Of a stretch of 64,000 bases of DNA, positions 19,194 through 28,577 are shown piece after piece. The position numbers were made by a program, and so were the translations under genes. Source of the DNA: Bifidobacterium sp. WK012_4_13 (GTDB lineage Bacteria > Actinomycetota > Actinomycetes > Actinomycetales > Bifidobacteriaceae). The notes beneath the pieces are model-generated. The model worked only from the letters and a program-made list of their open reading frames with translations. It had not been told where the DNA came from and searched no databases. The stretch spans positions 620,001-684,000 of the forward strand of contig NZ_CP129683.1 of assembly GCF_041080835.1 (NCBI RefSeq). The letters are read 5' to 3'. Within the stretch, counting starts at the first letter, position 1; each line of letters starts with the position of its first letter.

Positions 19194-20410
19194 CACAGAC
19201 CTTCCCTTCCCGCGATGGGAACCTTGGTGGTTTGCTGAGCAGCGAGGCTTGCGGCCACATGAGCCGCCTCTTCCATGGTCTTCGCCACATGAACCCTGGG
19301 ATTGCCGGAATTCTCGAGTATCCTCAGACCTTCTGCAGCCTGGTTGCCATCGAAGCGAACGACGACCGGCTTGGGAGAGACGATCTCATCCAAGGCCAGG
19401 ATGATTCCCTGCGCGACCTGCTCGCAGGAGGTGATGCCTCCATACACATTCACGAGGACCGAAACGACCTGCGGATCGGAGAGCACGATCGACAGGCTCT
19501 TGTTCATCACCTCCGCAGACGCACCACCACCGATATCAAGGAAGTTCGCGGGCTTGACACCCGATTTCTGCTCCTCGCCAGCTCCTGAGACCGCATCGAG
19601 CGAACTCATTACCAGACCTGCGCCGTTGCCGATGACGCCTACCTCGCCGTGCAGGTGGACATAGTGCAATCCATGTTCCCGCGCCTGCTGTTCGAAGGGA
19701 TCCACCCTGATCGGATCGCTGAACCGCTTCCATCCATCGTGTCGGAACGCGGCGTTGTCGTCCAGGGATATCTTCGCATCCAAGGCGCTCAACGACTTTG
19801 AGGACTCGTCCTCGGGATCGCCGATCTTCGCCAAGGGGTTGATTTCCACAAGTGTGGCATCGTTCTTGGTGAATACGCGCCACATCTTCAGCAGAATTTC
19901 GGCAGCCTGGTCGACATCGGCGTGATAGAAGCCAATGGCCTTGGCCATGTCGGTGGCCGCTTCGATGTCAAAGTCCTCAAGCGGACTGATATGCAGACGC
20001 TTGACTGCCTCTGGATGGCTCTTTGCGATTTCCTCGACCTCGGTGCCGCCATGGGCAGTGGCCAACACATCGAAGTCGCGAGAGTCCCTGTCGAGTGAAA
20101 TGGAGACGTAGTATTCATGAATGATGTTCTTGGCCTCTGCGACAAGAACGCCGCTACACTTATGCCCATGAATGCTCATCGGCAGGATCTGCTCGGAAGT
20201 AAGAATCGCACTGTCCAGGTCCTTGGCCATTCTGATGCCGCCGGCCTGACCACGATGGCCGATCTTTACCTGGCCCTTGACCATGCAAGGGTAGCCGATC
20301 GTCTGAGCTGCCTGGGCAACCTCATGAGAGTTCTGAGCGAATATGGCCTTTGGAAGCGCAATCCCCTCTTCTTGCAGCAGCTCTCGTGCCTGATATTCGT
20401 ATAAATCCAT
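19193..20410 (-). CDS. sucC: Succinate-CoA ligase, beta subunit
   Basis: The beta subunit (405 aa) has an N-terminal ATP-grasp domain ([20 protein letters not shown] start, [16 protein letters not shown]) and a C-terminal CoA-ligase domain ([39 protein letters not shown]). With SucD it makes succinyl-CoA from succinate, CoA and a nucleoside triphosphate. The ATG at 20410 is preceded by CCGGAGGA. Directly follows apt in the minus-strand run. Confidence 0.95.
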   Translation of the reverse strand: MDLYEYQARELLQEEGIALPKAIFAQNSHEVAQAAQTIGYPCMVKGQVKIGHRGQAGGIRMAKDLDSAILTSEQILPMSIHGHKCSGVLVAEAKNIIHEYYVSISLDRDSRDFDVLATAHGGTEVEEIAKSHPEAVKRLHISPLEDFDIEAATDMAKAIGFYHADVDQAAEILLKMWRVFTKNDATLVEINPLAKIGDPEDESSKSLSALDAKISLDDNAAFRHDGWKRFSDPIRVDPFEQQAREHGLHYVHLHGEVGVIGNGAGLVMSSLDAVSGAGEEQKSGVKPANFLDIGGGASAEVMNKSLSIVLSDPQVVSVLVNVYGGITSCEQVAQGIILALDEIVSPKPVVVRFDGNQAAEGLRILENSGNPRVHVAKTMEEAAHVAASLAAQQTTKVPIAGREGL

Positions 20411-20428
20411 GAAAATCCTCCGGTGAAG

Positions 20429-21010
20429 TTATGCAGGCATCATCATCAAGGAGCTGACAGCATCCAAACCAAGTGCCTCACGGCCATGAAGGCCATCCAG
20501 CTCCATAACAAAACTACACCCAACCACTATTCCTCCGGCCTGTTCGATCAGACGGCGGGCAGCGAGGGCGGAACCGCCAGTCGCAATCAGATCGTCGACA
20601 AGAAGTATGCGCTCACCCGGATGAATCGCATTGCGCTCGATTTCAATGCTTGCCGAACCATATTCCAGGGAATAATCCTCTGCATAGGTGTCAGGAGGCA
20701 GCTTGCCTGCCTTTCGCACCGCCACGAAGCCTTTCCCGGTGAGCTCCGCCATCGGAGGACCGATGAGGAATCCCCTCGCCTCCAATCCTGCAATGGTATC
20801 GAACTCGTCCAGATTCACTGGGATTGCCTTGACGAGCGCCTCATTGAGCAGATGGTTGGCCTTCGAATCCGAGAGCACCGGCATGAAATCTCGGAATAGA
20901 ATGCCCTGCTTGGGGAAATCGGGAATGGACCGAATGAGCGAAACGACATATTGCGCGTTTGCCTCACCCACCGTATTGAGCTTTGCGATGGTGATGTCTG
21001 AGTTAGACAT
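20429..21010 (-). CDS. apt: Adenine phosphoribosyltransferase
   Basis: Apt (193 aa) salvages adenine to AMP using PRPP. The PRPP-binding motif ILLVDDLIATGGSALAARRL is clear, with the upstream LEARGFLIGPPMAELTGKGF adenine-side segment. Length is normal for the family with a short N-terminal extension. It lies between yajC and sucC, 18 bp before the latter's start. Confidence 0.95.
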   Translation of the reverse strand: MSNSDITIAKLNTVGEANAQYVVSLIRSIPDFPKQGILFRDFMPVLSDSKANHLLNEALVKAIPVNLDEFDTIAGLEARGFLIGPPMAELTGKGFVAVRKAGKLPPDTYAEDYSLEYGSASIEIERNAIHPGERILLVDDLIATGGSALAARRLIEQAGGIVVGCSFVMELDGLHGREALGLDAVSSLMMMPA

Positions 21011-21042
21011 AGACTGCTTCCTCGCGGTTACACGCGTATGTT

Positions 21043-21525
21043 TCAGTTATTGCTTGACGTTGATTCGGTGGATTGGTCATAGCCGGCGGTCGTGGTAGGT
21101 GCTGTAGGCACGCTGTCAGCGGCATCGCCGTCGATCGGAACCTGGGTGTCATCTACGACCGTGGTGTCGATCGAAGCCTGGGACGCCTCCGTGTCTGCAG
21201 ATGTCGCCTCGACTGCAGGCAGAGGATTGCCATTGTCATCGACTTCATCGTCATGGACATATGCGGGAACCACGGGAGGCTCGGTGATGGCCTGAAGCCT
21301 CCACTTCGAAAGTGTTCCTTCGGAATCGATCACGGCCTGTTCCTTTTCAAGATCGACCGAAACGATCGTGCCAAGAAGACCGGAATATGTGGCAACTTCC
21401 TTGCCTGGCTGCAGTGAGTCGCGGAAATCCTTCACCTTGCTCTGCTGCTGCTTGGCCTTACGCGACTGCCACCACATCATTCCTCCCATGAGGACGACGA
21501 GGATAATGAGGAAAGAATACTGCAT
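21043..21525 (-). CDS. yajC: YajC-like preprotein translocase subunit
   Basis: A 160-aa protein with one N-terminal membrane helix (MQYSFLIILVVLMGGMMWW), a basic-Gln stretch (RKAKQQQSK) and the YajC core LQPGKEVATYSGLLGTIVSV. The last 75 residues are an acidic Thr/Ser/Asp tail. YajC associates with SecDF. The ATG at 21525 has AAGGAG 8 nt upstream; the frame stays open to 21615, where it would overlap ruvB, and I discount that extension. secD and secF do not follow here. Confidence 0.88.
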   Translation of the reverse strand: MQYSFLIILVVLMGGMMWWQSRKAKQQQSKVKDFRDSLQPGKEVATYSGLLGTIVSVDLEKEQAVIDSEGTLSKWRLQAITEPPVVPAYVHDDEVDDNGNPLPAVEATSADTEASQASIDTTVVDDTQVPIDGDAADSVPTAPTTTAGYDQSTESTSSNN

Positions 21526-21595
21526 TGTGCCACTCCTTAAGTGTTTGTGTGTGAGCTTGGAGGTCAGCGCATCCAATACATCCAAATCAATGATA

Positions 21596-22753
21596 TTAGA
21601 ACAACTCTCTGACATTCTTGGTGGGTTCGAGACCGAGATGACGCCATGCCTTATCCGTTGCGACTCGGCCTTTTGGAGTCCTCATCATGAAACCCTCCCT
21701 GACCAGATACGGTTCGCAGACGGTCTCAACGGTCTCAGACTCCTCCCCAACCATAGCAGCAAGATTATTCAAGCCGACTGGCCCACCATTGAAGCTGGTG
21801 ACAATGGCCTTCAGCACGGCGATGTCCAGTCTGTCCAAACCCTCGGAATCGATTTGGTACAGAGCAAGAGCGGCCTTCACATCCTTGGCGTTCGCCTGAC
21901 CGAGATCATGCACGATTGCCCAGTCCCTCACCCGCCGAAGCAGCCTGTTCGCAATTCGTGGCGTTCCTCGAGAACGGAGAGAGAGTTCCTTCGCGGCCCC
22001 TTCGCCCAGAGCCAGTCCAAGCACGCCGGCCGAGCGTCGAACGAGTTTCTCAAGCTCGTCGTGAGGATAGAAATCAAGGTGCGCGGTAAATCCGAACCGT
22101 GCCCGAAGCGGCGAAGGAAGCATCCCCTCACGGGTCGTCGCTCCGATCACCGTGAAACGTGGGAGAGTCAATGGAATCGACGATGCTCCAGGACCCTTCC
22201 CGACCATCACATCGACTCGGAAATCCTCCATGGCGATGTATAGCAATTCCTCGGCAGCACGGGGCATGCGATGTATCTCGTCAATGAAGAGCACCTCCCC
22301 GGCCTCAAGCGAGCTCAATATCGAGGCCAGATCCCCGGCATGCTGTATGGCAGGACCGGAAGTGATGCGAATCGGCACATCAAGCTCCTTCGCGACTATC
22401 ATCGCCAAGGTCGTCTTCCCCAGTCCCGGAGGGCCTGCCAACAGAATATGGTCAGGGGCGACATCGCGTTTCCTTGCGGCATTCAGGAAGAGTGCAAGCT
22501 GGGCCTTGAGCCTTGGCTGACCGATGAATCCCTCCAGTGTGGATGGACGTAATTCCTCATCGCTGAGGTTCTCATCGTCGATTGGAGTCGCCGAGACCAC
22601 TTTGAGAGAGTCTTCGCTCGCGCCGGTGTTCGGATGAGCATCATCGGAAGGCGAATCCACCTGCATGACGCTGAAGTCCGTGTCTGCATCGGACTCAGCC
22701 CGCGCATCCTCTGGCGTTTGGGATGGTGATTTCCTTGGTGTCTTCTTCGTCAT
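21596..22753 (-). CDS. ruvB: Holliday junction branch migration ATPase RuvB
   Basis: RuvB (385 aa) is the AAA+ motor that drives Holliday junction migration with RuvA. Walker [19 protein letters not shown], Walker [16 protein letters not shown] and the sensor region [19 protein letters not shown] are visible; the C-terminus holds the winged helix. An acidic N-terminal extension of about 65 residues precedes [14 protein letters not shown] at 22753 follows the ruvA TGA by one base, with AAAGGA upstream. Confidence 0.97.
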   Translation of the reverse strand: MTKKTPRKSPSQTPEDARAESDADTDFSVMQVDSPSDDAHPNTGASEDSLKVVSATPIDDENLSDEELRPSTLEGFIGQPRLKAQLALFLNAARKRDVAPDHILLAGPPGLGKTTLAMIVAKELDVPIRITSGPAIQHAGDLASILSSLEAGEVLFIDEIHRMPRAAEELLYIAMEDFRVDVMVGKGPGASSIPLTLPRFTVIGATTREGMLPSPLRARFGFTAHLDFYPHDELEKLVRRSAGVLGLALGEGAAKELSLRSRGTPRIANRLLRRVRDWAIVHDLGQANAKDVKAALALYQIDSEGLDRLDIAVLKAIVTSFNGGPVGLNNLAAMVGEESETVETVCEPYLVREGFMMRTPKGRVATDKAWRHLGLEPTKNVRELF

Positions 22754-22754
22754 A

Positions 22755-23366
22755 TCAGCGTCCTTTATCAAGGGATGTCAATGCCATTCTCAAGATATTG
22801 GGTATGTCATGCTCGGCAATCGGTTCGCTTATGTGCTGGCGCTCATAGACATCGCGAACTGCCTGGCGGGCTTCCTTCTCTTGCCAGCCCAGGGATATGA
22901 GCCCTTGAATGACCTGTCCGGTGCCCTCGTCATCGTCCCTTGCGGATTCCGATGATTCGTCGCTGGCGAGATCGACCTTTCCGGAAAGCTCGAGAATGAC
23001 CTTCTGTGCGCCCTTTTTTCCTAGCCCGGGTGCGCGTGACAGCGCAGCAGCATCGCCATCTGCAATCGCCTTGACGAGCTGCTTGGGATTGAGAGTCGAC
23101 AATATCGAAAGGGCGACTCTCGGACCTATGCCGCTCGCCTTCTGCAGCTGCAGGAACAGTTCCTTGGAACCAGACGCCAGGAAACCAAACAACGTGATGG
23201 CATCCTGGCTGACGTTCATCACGGTGTGGACGCTGCACGGCTGGTTCGCACGCAGAGTGGCAAGGTCGGACTTGGGCATCCGAAGTTCAAAGCCGACACC
23301 GTTGACGTCCAGCAGCATGGAATCCATCTCAACTGCCAATACATTGCCCCGTAACATGCCAATCAT
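22755..23366 (-). CDS. ruvA: Holliday junction DNA helicase subunit RuvA
   Basis: RuvA (203 aa) binds the four-way junction and loads RuvB. Begins [20 protein letters not shown]; helix-hairpin-helix regions are seen in [17 protein letters not shown] and [20 protein letters not shown]. The C-terminal domain that contacts RuvB follows an acidic linker (about 140-155). Spaced 1 nt from ruvB and 148 bp from ruvC. Confidence 0.96.
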   Translation of the reverse strand: MIGMLRGNVLAVEMDSMLLDVNGVGFELRMPKSDLATLRANQPCSVHTVMNVSQDAITLFGFLASGSKELFLQLQKASGIGPRVALSILSTLNPKQLVKAIADGDAAALSRAPGLGKKGAQKVILELSGKVDLASDESSESARDDDEGTGQVIQGLISLGWQEKEARQAVRDVYERQHISEPIAEHDIPNILRMALTSLDKGR

Positions 23367-23514
23367 GAGGTCGGCTCCTTTCCACGACGAGGGATGTCCA
23401 GGATGCAGGCCGCACAGCTCCGTTTGGCATCTGGTCGGCTCTTCCGCACCGCAACCGGATCCTCTGATTGAATACGATCCGCAGCATAGAAAAATCGAAC
23501 ATCTGTTCGAAAGG

Positions 23515-24096
23515 TTACATGCCGCTGCGGACTCCCCTATGCTTTGCCGCCTTTTGCGTCGCTATCGCCCATTGCCGCTGGGCGGTCGTCAGATGCTGCT
23601 CACGCTCGCCACCCTGCAATGCGCCCTGGGGACGCAAGGCGTGGCATATGGCAATGGACAGGGCATCGGCTGCGTCGGCAGGGGTCGGCAAGGCATTCAG
23701 TCCCAACACGGCAGCCACCATTCGTTCGACCTGAGGCTTGTCGGCCTTCCCGTTGCCTGAGATGGCCAGCTTCGCCTCAGTGGGCGTATGCAGGGCGACA
23801 GGCACTCCTCGCTGGGCAGCAGCCAGCATGGCCAGCCCCGCGGCCTGCGCCGTGCCGAGCACCGTACTCCTATTCGACTGCGCGAATACACGTTCAATCG
23901 AAACGGCATCCGGCGTGAATCGATCCATCTTCTCCGTCAGACCGTTGAAAATGGACAACAGACGCAAATCCTGAGAGACATGGGGATCCGAGCGAATCAC
24001 ATCGACGTGAACGAAGGAAAGCCGGCGACCGATGCCGGCTTCGATGACGCCGACCCCGCACCGCGTCAGCCCGGGATCAACGCCGAAGATGATCAC
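23515..24096 (-). CDS. ruvC: Holliday junction resolvase RuvC
   Basis: RuvC (193 aa) cuts Holliday junctions. The RNase H-like active site is seen in [17 protein letters not shown] (Asp near residue 6), [20 protein letters not shown] (Glu) and the C-terminal [14 protein letters not shown] (two Asp). Completes the ruvC-ruvA-ruvB set. The 148-bp gap to ruvA has no recognisable element. Confidence 0.95.
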   Translation of the reverse strand: MIIFGVDPGLTRCGVGVIEAGIGRRLSFVHVDVIRSDPHVSQDLRLLSIFNGLTEKMDRFTPDAVSIERVFAQSNRSTVLGTAQAAGLAMLAAAQRGVPVALHTPTEAKLAISGNGKADKPQVERMVAAVLGLNALPTPADAADALSIAICHALRPQGALQGGEREQHLTTAQRQWAIATQKAAKHRGVRSGM

Positions 24097-24102
24097 TGCT
24101 GA

Positions 24103-24858
24103 CTACTCCTCGTCCAATGCCGCGAGAACCTCATCCGATGCGGTCCAGTTGCTATACACATTCTGGACATCGTCGAGGTCGTCCAAGGCATCGATCATTC
24201 GGAGGGCCTTGCGCGCGCCGTCCTCGTCAAGATCAATCTCGGTCTTGGGGTTCAGCACGAGATCCGCGGAATCGTAATCGATGTTCGCAGCCTGCAAGGC
24301 CTTGCGGACTGTGACCATGTCGCTTGGTTCGGTGATGACGGTGAAGCTGTCGCCATTGTCCGAGACGTCCTCGGCACCTGCATCCGCAGCGGTCTCGAAC
24401 ACGGTGTCGTAGGAAGTTCCCTCCCCGGAAACCTCGATCTGGCCCTTGCGCTCGAAGTTGAAGCTGACGGAACCGTTCTGGGCCAGCGACCCACCATTCT
24501 TGGTAAGGGTCGAGCGAACCTCGGCAGCGGCGCGATTCCTGTTATCCGTCAGACATTCGATGATGATGCCCACTCCCCCAGGAGCGTAGCCCTCATACAC
24601 GATGTCCTCGTAGTTTGCGGCACCGGCCTCTTCACCCGATCCTCGCTTGACGGCTCTGGTGATGTTGTCCGCGGGAACTGACGACTTCTTTGCCTTGACG
24701 ATTGCATCGTACAAAGTTGGATTGCCGTCAGGATCACCGCCACCTGTGCGTGCCGCTATTTCAATGTTCTTGATGAGCTTGGCGAAGAGCTTGCCTCTTT
24801 TGGCGTCGATGGCAGCCTTTTTGTGCTTCGTGGTCGCCCACTTGGAATGCCCTGACAT
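24103..24858 (-). CDS. yebC: YebC/PmpR (TACO1) family protein
   Basis: A 251-aa member of the YebC family, beginning with the signature [20 protein letters not shown] and containing [19 protein letters not shown]. Members act as transcription regulators or as translation factors that relieve stalling at proline stretches; which role applies here is unknown. It ends 6 bp before ruvC's start, the classic yebC-ruvC arrangement. Confidence 0.95.
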   Translation of the reverse strand: MSGHSKWATTKHKKAAIDAKRGKLFAKLIKNIEIAARTGGGDPDGNPTLYDAIVKAKKSSVPADNITRAVKRGSGEEAGAANYEDIVYEGYAPGGVGIIIECLTDNRNRAAAEVRSTLTKNGGSLAQNGSVSFNFERKGQIEVSGEGTSYDTVFETAADAGAEDVSDNGDSFTVITEPSDMVTVRKALQAANIDYDSADLVLNPKTEIDLDEDGARKALRMIDALDDLDDVQNVYSNWTASDEVLAALDEE

Positions 24859-24953
24859 ATCGCTCCTGACGATTCGATGGTATAAACGTAACGATTCTAG
24901 ACATTCTCAGCGACATTCAGCAAATGCCGAGAACCCCACAGCATCGGCCAGGG

Positions 24954-26159
24954 CTACTGTCCCGACAATGCTCCCGCATACACCTTCAGCACCTGATCGG
25001 CGACACTGGACCAATCGTAGTCGAACGCCGTGCATATCCCTTCGGTCGACAGCTCATGGGCTCGTTGGGAATCATCAAGGACACCGCGTATCGCATCGGC
25101 GCAATCCATATGGTCCCCCGTATGGAACAGCGATGCGGATCTTCCTTCCTTGGAAATGTCGACGAAGGCCTTCAGATCAGAGGCCACGACTGGACAGCCA
25201 GCGGCCATCGCCTCTGCGAGAACGATTCCGAAACTCTCCCCACCGATCTGAGGAGCGACATAGACACTCAGGCTTCTATAGAACCGGGACTTGTCATCAT
25301 CGGATATCCTGCCAAGGAATTCGACGCGATCCCTCATTCCCGGCTCAATCGTCTCGATGATTTTCCGCCCCTCGGCCTCGCCATCGCCGGCGCAGAGGAA
25401 ACGCGCGTTCGGATATTGCCTGGCAATGATGCTGCAGGCCTGGATGAAGACGCGGAAGCCCTTGCGCTCCTCTCCCATCCTTCCGAGGAATCCAATCGTG
25501 GGACTGTCCTTGTATCCAAGCCAGTCCGGATTGATCGATGCCGACGCGAAGTGGCTGACGTTGATTCCATTGGGAATCACGCTCATCGGTGTCGACGGTC
25601 GAAGATAGCGCCTCGCGGTTTCCAGAGCGGAGTCGCTCACGCAGATCGCCGCACGTACGTTCGCCAGGTATGAACGCAGATAGGACTGGCATATTCTCAA
25701 TGCAAGCGGATACGTGTCGAATGCGGCATGGAAAGTCGCCACATAGGGACAGGGTTCGAAGCCCATCACCAATGGTTTATGGCTCAGACTTGGAACCTCG
25801 GGCTCGTGCAGATGCACGATGTCGAAGTGCCCCTGCCTCACCCACTTCCGGGTCAGCACGCCAGCCACGCCGAAATAGCTCAGATGCGCGATGGAGCCGT
25901 TATATGGGATGGAGAAGGAGCTGCCGGTCGTGTGAACCCATAGGGGCATGTCGGTGGTTCTCCTGCCAGGGGCAAGCACCTCGACTTCATGCCCTCGCGA
26001 TATCAGCTCCTTCGCAAAGTCGCGTATGTGGAATTGGACTCCGCCCGGAGTCTCAAATGAATATGGTGAGATGATGCCGATGCGAAGCTTGCGCCCCTGC
26101 AACGGATCATTGTCGGCATCCTTGCCCAATGCGTCATTCCCAGTCTTCTCGCCGTGCAT
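24954..26159 (-). CDS. pimA: Phosphatidylinositol mannosyltransferase (PimA-like, GT4)
   Basis: A GT-B glycosyltransferase of family GT4 (401 aa). The acceptor-side loop SPYSFETPGGVQFHIRD and donor-site motifs FLGRMGEERKGFRVFIQA and ESFGIVLAEAMAAGCPVVAS match PimA, which transfers mannose from GDP-mannose to phosphatidylinositol on the inner membrane face. Neighbours patA and pgsA support this assignment. A polar N-terminal extension of about 25 residues precedes the catalytic fold, so the start may be further in. Confidence 0.88.
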   Translation of the reverse strand: MHGEKTGNDALGKDADNDPLQGRKLRIGIISPYSFETPGGVQFHIRDFAKELISRGHEVEVLAPGRRTTDMPLWVHTTGSSFSIPYNGSIAHLSYFGVAGVLTRKWVRQGHFDIVHLHEPEVPSLSHKPLVMGFEPCPYVATFHAAFDTYPLALRICQSYLRSYLANVRAAICVSDSALETARRYLRPSTPMSVIPNGINVSHFASASINPDWLGYKDSPTIGFLGRMGEERKGFRVFIQACSIIARQYPNARFLCAGDGEAEGRKIIETIEPGMRDRVEFLGRISDDDKSRFYRSLSVYVAPQIGGESFGIVLAEAMAAGCPVVASDLKAFVDISKEGRSASLFHTGDHMDCADAIRGVLDDSQRAHELSTEGICTAFDYDWSSVADQVLKVYAGALSGQ

Positions 26160-26212
26160 TCATTCCCCCTTCCGTGGCTTTCCCCGTATCACACGCCTAT
26201 TCGATTGCAACG

Positions 26213-27208
26213 CTAACCGTGCATCTTATCCGAGTCGGTGACCAATGCGCGAATGTCCTGAGGAACGTCATGCAGCCGTGACATATCCAAGTCCTCAATA
26301 AAGATGGGCTGCATCATATGCCAATCCTCAGGATGTTCGGCAACTCCCTGGGCCCATAGGTCGACCCATCGCTGCGAGAGGGCATTGACGGCCTGATCGC
26401 GCGGCATCTGCAAGAACGGATCGATCTCGATTGGCCCACGTATCTGGCAGACATAGCCGTAGCGCACGCCAGCGGCCTTTCTGCGGGCACCGCTGAGCAA
26501 TTCACGGTGCATGTTGACCACATACAGCGGCAGGCTCCGCTCCAAGGCGATGCGCGCCGGACCCGGTGCGACGCGTATGACCGAACCGAACGCATGGACG
26601 AATTCCCCACGCCGACCGAGGTCACGATCCGCAAGAAGCGGAACGATGCGATGAGACTGCCGAAGCACGGCGACCAATCTTTCCGTCAGATTCTTCTCGC
26701 CGGTGAGCAATATGGACATGCCCAAGGATTCGCGTATGTCTATGAATGCCTGCAGCAACTTCTCGTCAGACAGCCGTTCAGCCACGGTTGTGACCGGTGC
26801 GATGGCATCATGTGCCCAAAAGCCGGCATAGTCCCAGTTCCCCTGATGGCCCATCGCGAGTGGAGCGGATCCATGGGCGCACAGTCTGCGGATCGAATCG
26901 AAGCCATCTCCCGTGCCTCGGATTCGTGCGTGAAGCTGCTCGCCGCTGCGAGCGCCGACGGTCATCGTTTCGGCAAAGTAGGCGAAATACGAGCGCATGG
27001 CAAGCAGCGAAAGACGGCGGAGCTGCAATCGCGTGGCCTTGCCGTCTCTCGAGATGAGCACCCTTCTGAGGTTCTTCTCGAGTTGGCAGACCCCGCCTGC
27101 ATGGAAGAACCATGCCACGGCAGCAACGGCTTGGAATATGGCACGCAGCATCGCCTCAGGCATGTGAGACGCGTACCGGAATGTGAGATTCAGAGCCTTA
27201 TCGAGCAC
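26213..27208 (-). CDS. patA: Phosphatidylinositol mannoside acyltransferase (PatA-like)
   Basis: A 331-aa acyltransferase of the HtrB/LpxL superfamily. The catalytic HX4D motif is seen in MGHQGNWDYAGFWAHDA; later ADRDLGRRGEFVHAFG and the VRYGYVCQIRGPIEIDPF stretch match PIM acyltransferases, which acylate the 6-position of the mannose added by PimA. Located directly between pgsA and pimA in the same orientation, with short gaps. Confidence 0.86.
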   Translation of the reverse strand: MLDKALNLTFRYASHMPEAMLRAIFQAVAAVAWFFHAGGVCQLEKNLRRVLISRDGKATRLQLRRLSLLAMRSYFAYFAETMTVGARSGEQLHARIRGTGDGFDSIRRLCAHGSAPLAMGHQGNWDYAGFWAHDAIAPVTTVAERLSDEKLLQAFIDIRESLGMSILLTGEKNLTERLVAVLRQSHRIVPLLADRDLGRRGEFVHAFGSVIRVAPGPARIALERSLPLYVVNMHRELLSGARRKAAGVRYGYVCQIRGPIEIDPFLQMPRDQAVNALSQRWVDLWAQGVAEHPEDWHMMQPIFIEDLDMSRLHDVPQDIRALVTDSDKMHG

Positions 27209-27218
27209 GATGCATCAC

Positions 27219-27911
27219 TCACCTATGGGCGGGATTCATCGGTCGTGGCTTGCGGCTCATGCTCCGGGACACGACCAGAATGCGCTGGCAGACGGTCACT
27301 ATACCCAGCACGGCAAGCAGAAGAAGGAAGCATGACATCACCGCGACCGGCAGCCCAGCACCCGTGAGCGCCATGCCGACCAGAATGATCACCAGCCTAT
27401 CGGATCGAGTGGCAATGCCGTTCTTCGCCTCGAAGCCCTCTGCCTCGGCTCGGGCGCGCGCATATGAGGTGACGAAGGACGTCATGATCGAGAACAATGC
27501 CGCGCTCAGGCCAATCATGGTCCAGAACTGGTGAGACCACAGCGATGTCATGGTGGTGGAGAACAAGGTGTTGCTGCCATCCAGGAGTATGCGGAAGTAA
27601 TAGATGATGAGACCCGTCAGCACAGCCCAATCTGCGATGCGGTCAAGCGTCGAGTCCAGGAACGCTCCGAACTGGGTGCCGCCGCCCGTGAGCGAAGCCA
27701 CGGACCCATCCAATGAATCGAAGGCCACGAGGATCGCCATCACGATCGCTCCGGCGAGAAGCCATCCCGTGATGCCCGTGACGATGGCCACCAGAACCGT
27801 CCCCACGGCTCCTATGACGGTGACCGCATTCGCGGAGACTCCTGCATTGACCAAGGCCTGGGCAATGGGAGCGATGATCCGCTTCCATGGGCGTCGCAAA
27901 TGTTCGAACAT
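27219..27911 (-). CDS. pgsA: CDP-alcohol phosphatidyltransferase (phosphatidylinositol phosphate synthase-like)
   Basis: A 230-aa membrane enzyme with about six helices. By context it makes phosphatidylinositol phosphate from CDP-diacylglycerol and inositol phosphate, the base for PIMs. The CDP-alcohol signature is DSLDGSVAS ... GAFLDSTLD: the four Asp and both Gly are present, but the Arg usual in DGxxAR is Ser here. Other CDP-alcohol transferase substrates cannot be excluded. Adjacent HIT-protein stop is 1 nt away. Confidence 0.84.
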   Translation of the reverse strand: MFEHLRRPWKRIIAPIAQALVNAGVSANAVTVIGAVGTVLVAIVTGITGWLLAGAIVMAILVAFDSLDGSVASLTGGGTQFGAFLDSTLDRIADWAVLTGLIIYYFRILLDGSNTLFSTTMTSLWSHQFWTMIGLSAALFSIMTSFVTSYARARAEAEGFEAKNGIATRSDRLVIILVGMALTGAGLPVAVMSCFLLLLAVLGIVTVCQRILVVSRSMSRKPRPMNPAHR

Positions 27912-27912
27912 C

Positions 27913-28566
27913 CTAATCCTCCACGAAGCTTGTTGGAGAGTCGCCCGCAGCAGGCGCAGCCGTCAGGCCTTCTCGCTTGGCAAGCGAGGCGAACACCGGC
28001 GCATAGGCGTCTCTCTGATTTGAAAGCAGAATCGGCATCGTGCGCGTCTGGGCGACGATGGGCATGAAGTTCGCGTCGCCGTTCCATCGAGGAACGATGT
28101 GCTGGTGCAGGTGCGATGCTATTCCCGCACCTGCGACATCGCCCTGATTGATGCCGAGATTCCATCCATCCGGCTTCGAAACCACGCTCATCACCTTCAT
28201 TGCAACGGTGCTTGCCTTCTCGAATTCGAACAGCTCGTCATCGCTCAGATCTGTCAGAAGGCTGATATGACGGTATGGGCACACCATGACGTGGCCGGCG
28301 TTGTACGGGTAGAGATTCATGATGACGAACACATGAGTGCCACGCCAGACGATCAATCCATCCTGGTCGCTTTTAGTCGGTGCAATGCAGAATGGGCATT
28401 CGTCGCTTTTCGGAGGCGTCTGCTTGTCGTTCGACAGCACGTATGACATGCGTTGCGGAGTCCACAGACGTTGAAATCCGTCCTCCTGAGGTGGAAAATC
28501 ACGCGGATCGTCCACCTCAGTCTCAGGATTCGGCCGAGACTGCCTGCCATCGACCTGCTCAGCCAT
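27913..28566 (-). CDS. HIT-domain protein (Ap4A phosphorylase-like)
   Basis: A histidine-triad protein of about 217 aa. The triad is seen in SHLHQHIVPRWNGDANFMP, and GHVMVCPYRHISLLTDLSDDE matches the actinobacterial Ap4A phosphorylase group that sits between thrS and pgsA. A CxxC-like pair (ECPFC) may bind zinc. ATG at 28566 has GAGGG just upstream; an in-frame GTG at 28581 would overlap the thrS stop by 4 nt and is a credible alternative. Confidence 0.86.
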   Translation of the reverse strand: MAEQVDGRQSRPNPETEVDDPRDFPPQEDGFQRLWTPQRMSYVLSNDKQTPPKSDECPFCIAPTKSDQDGLIVWRGTHVFVIMNLYPYNAGHVMVCPYRHISLLTDLSDDELFEFEKASTVAMKVMSVVSKPDGWNLGINQGDVAGAGIASHLHQHIVPRWNGDANFMPIVAQTRTMPILLSNQRDAYAPVFASLAKREGLTAAPAAGDSPTSFVED

Positions 28567-28577
28567 GCCGCCCTCGC

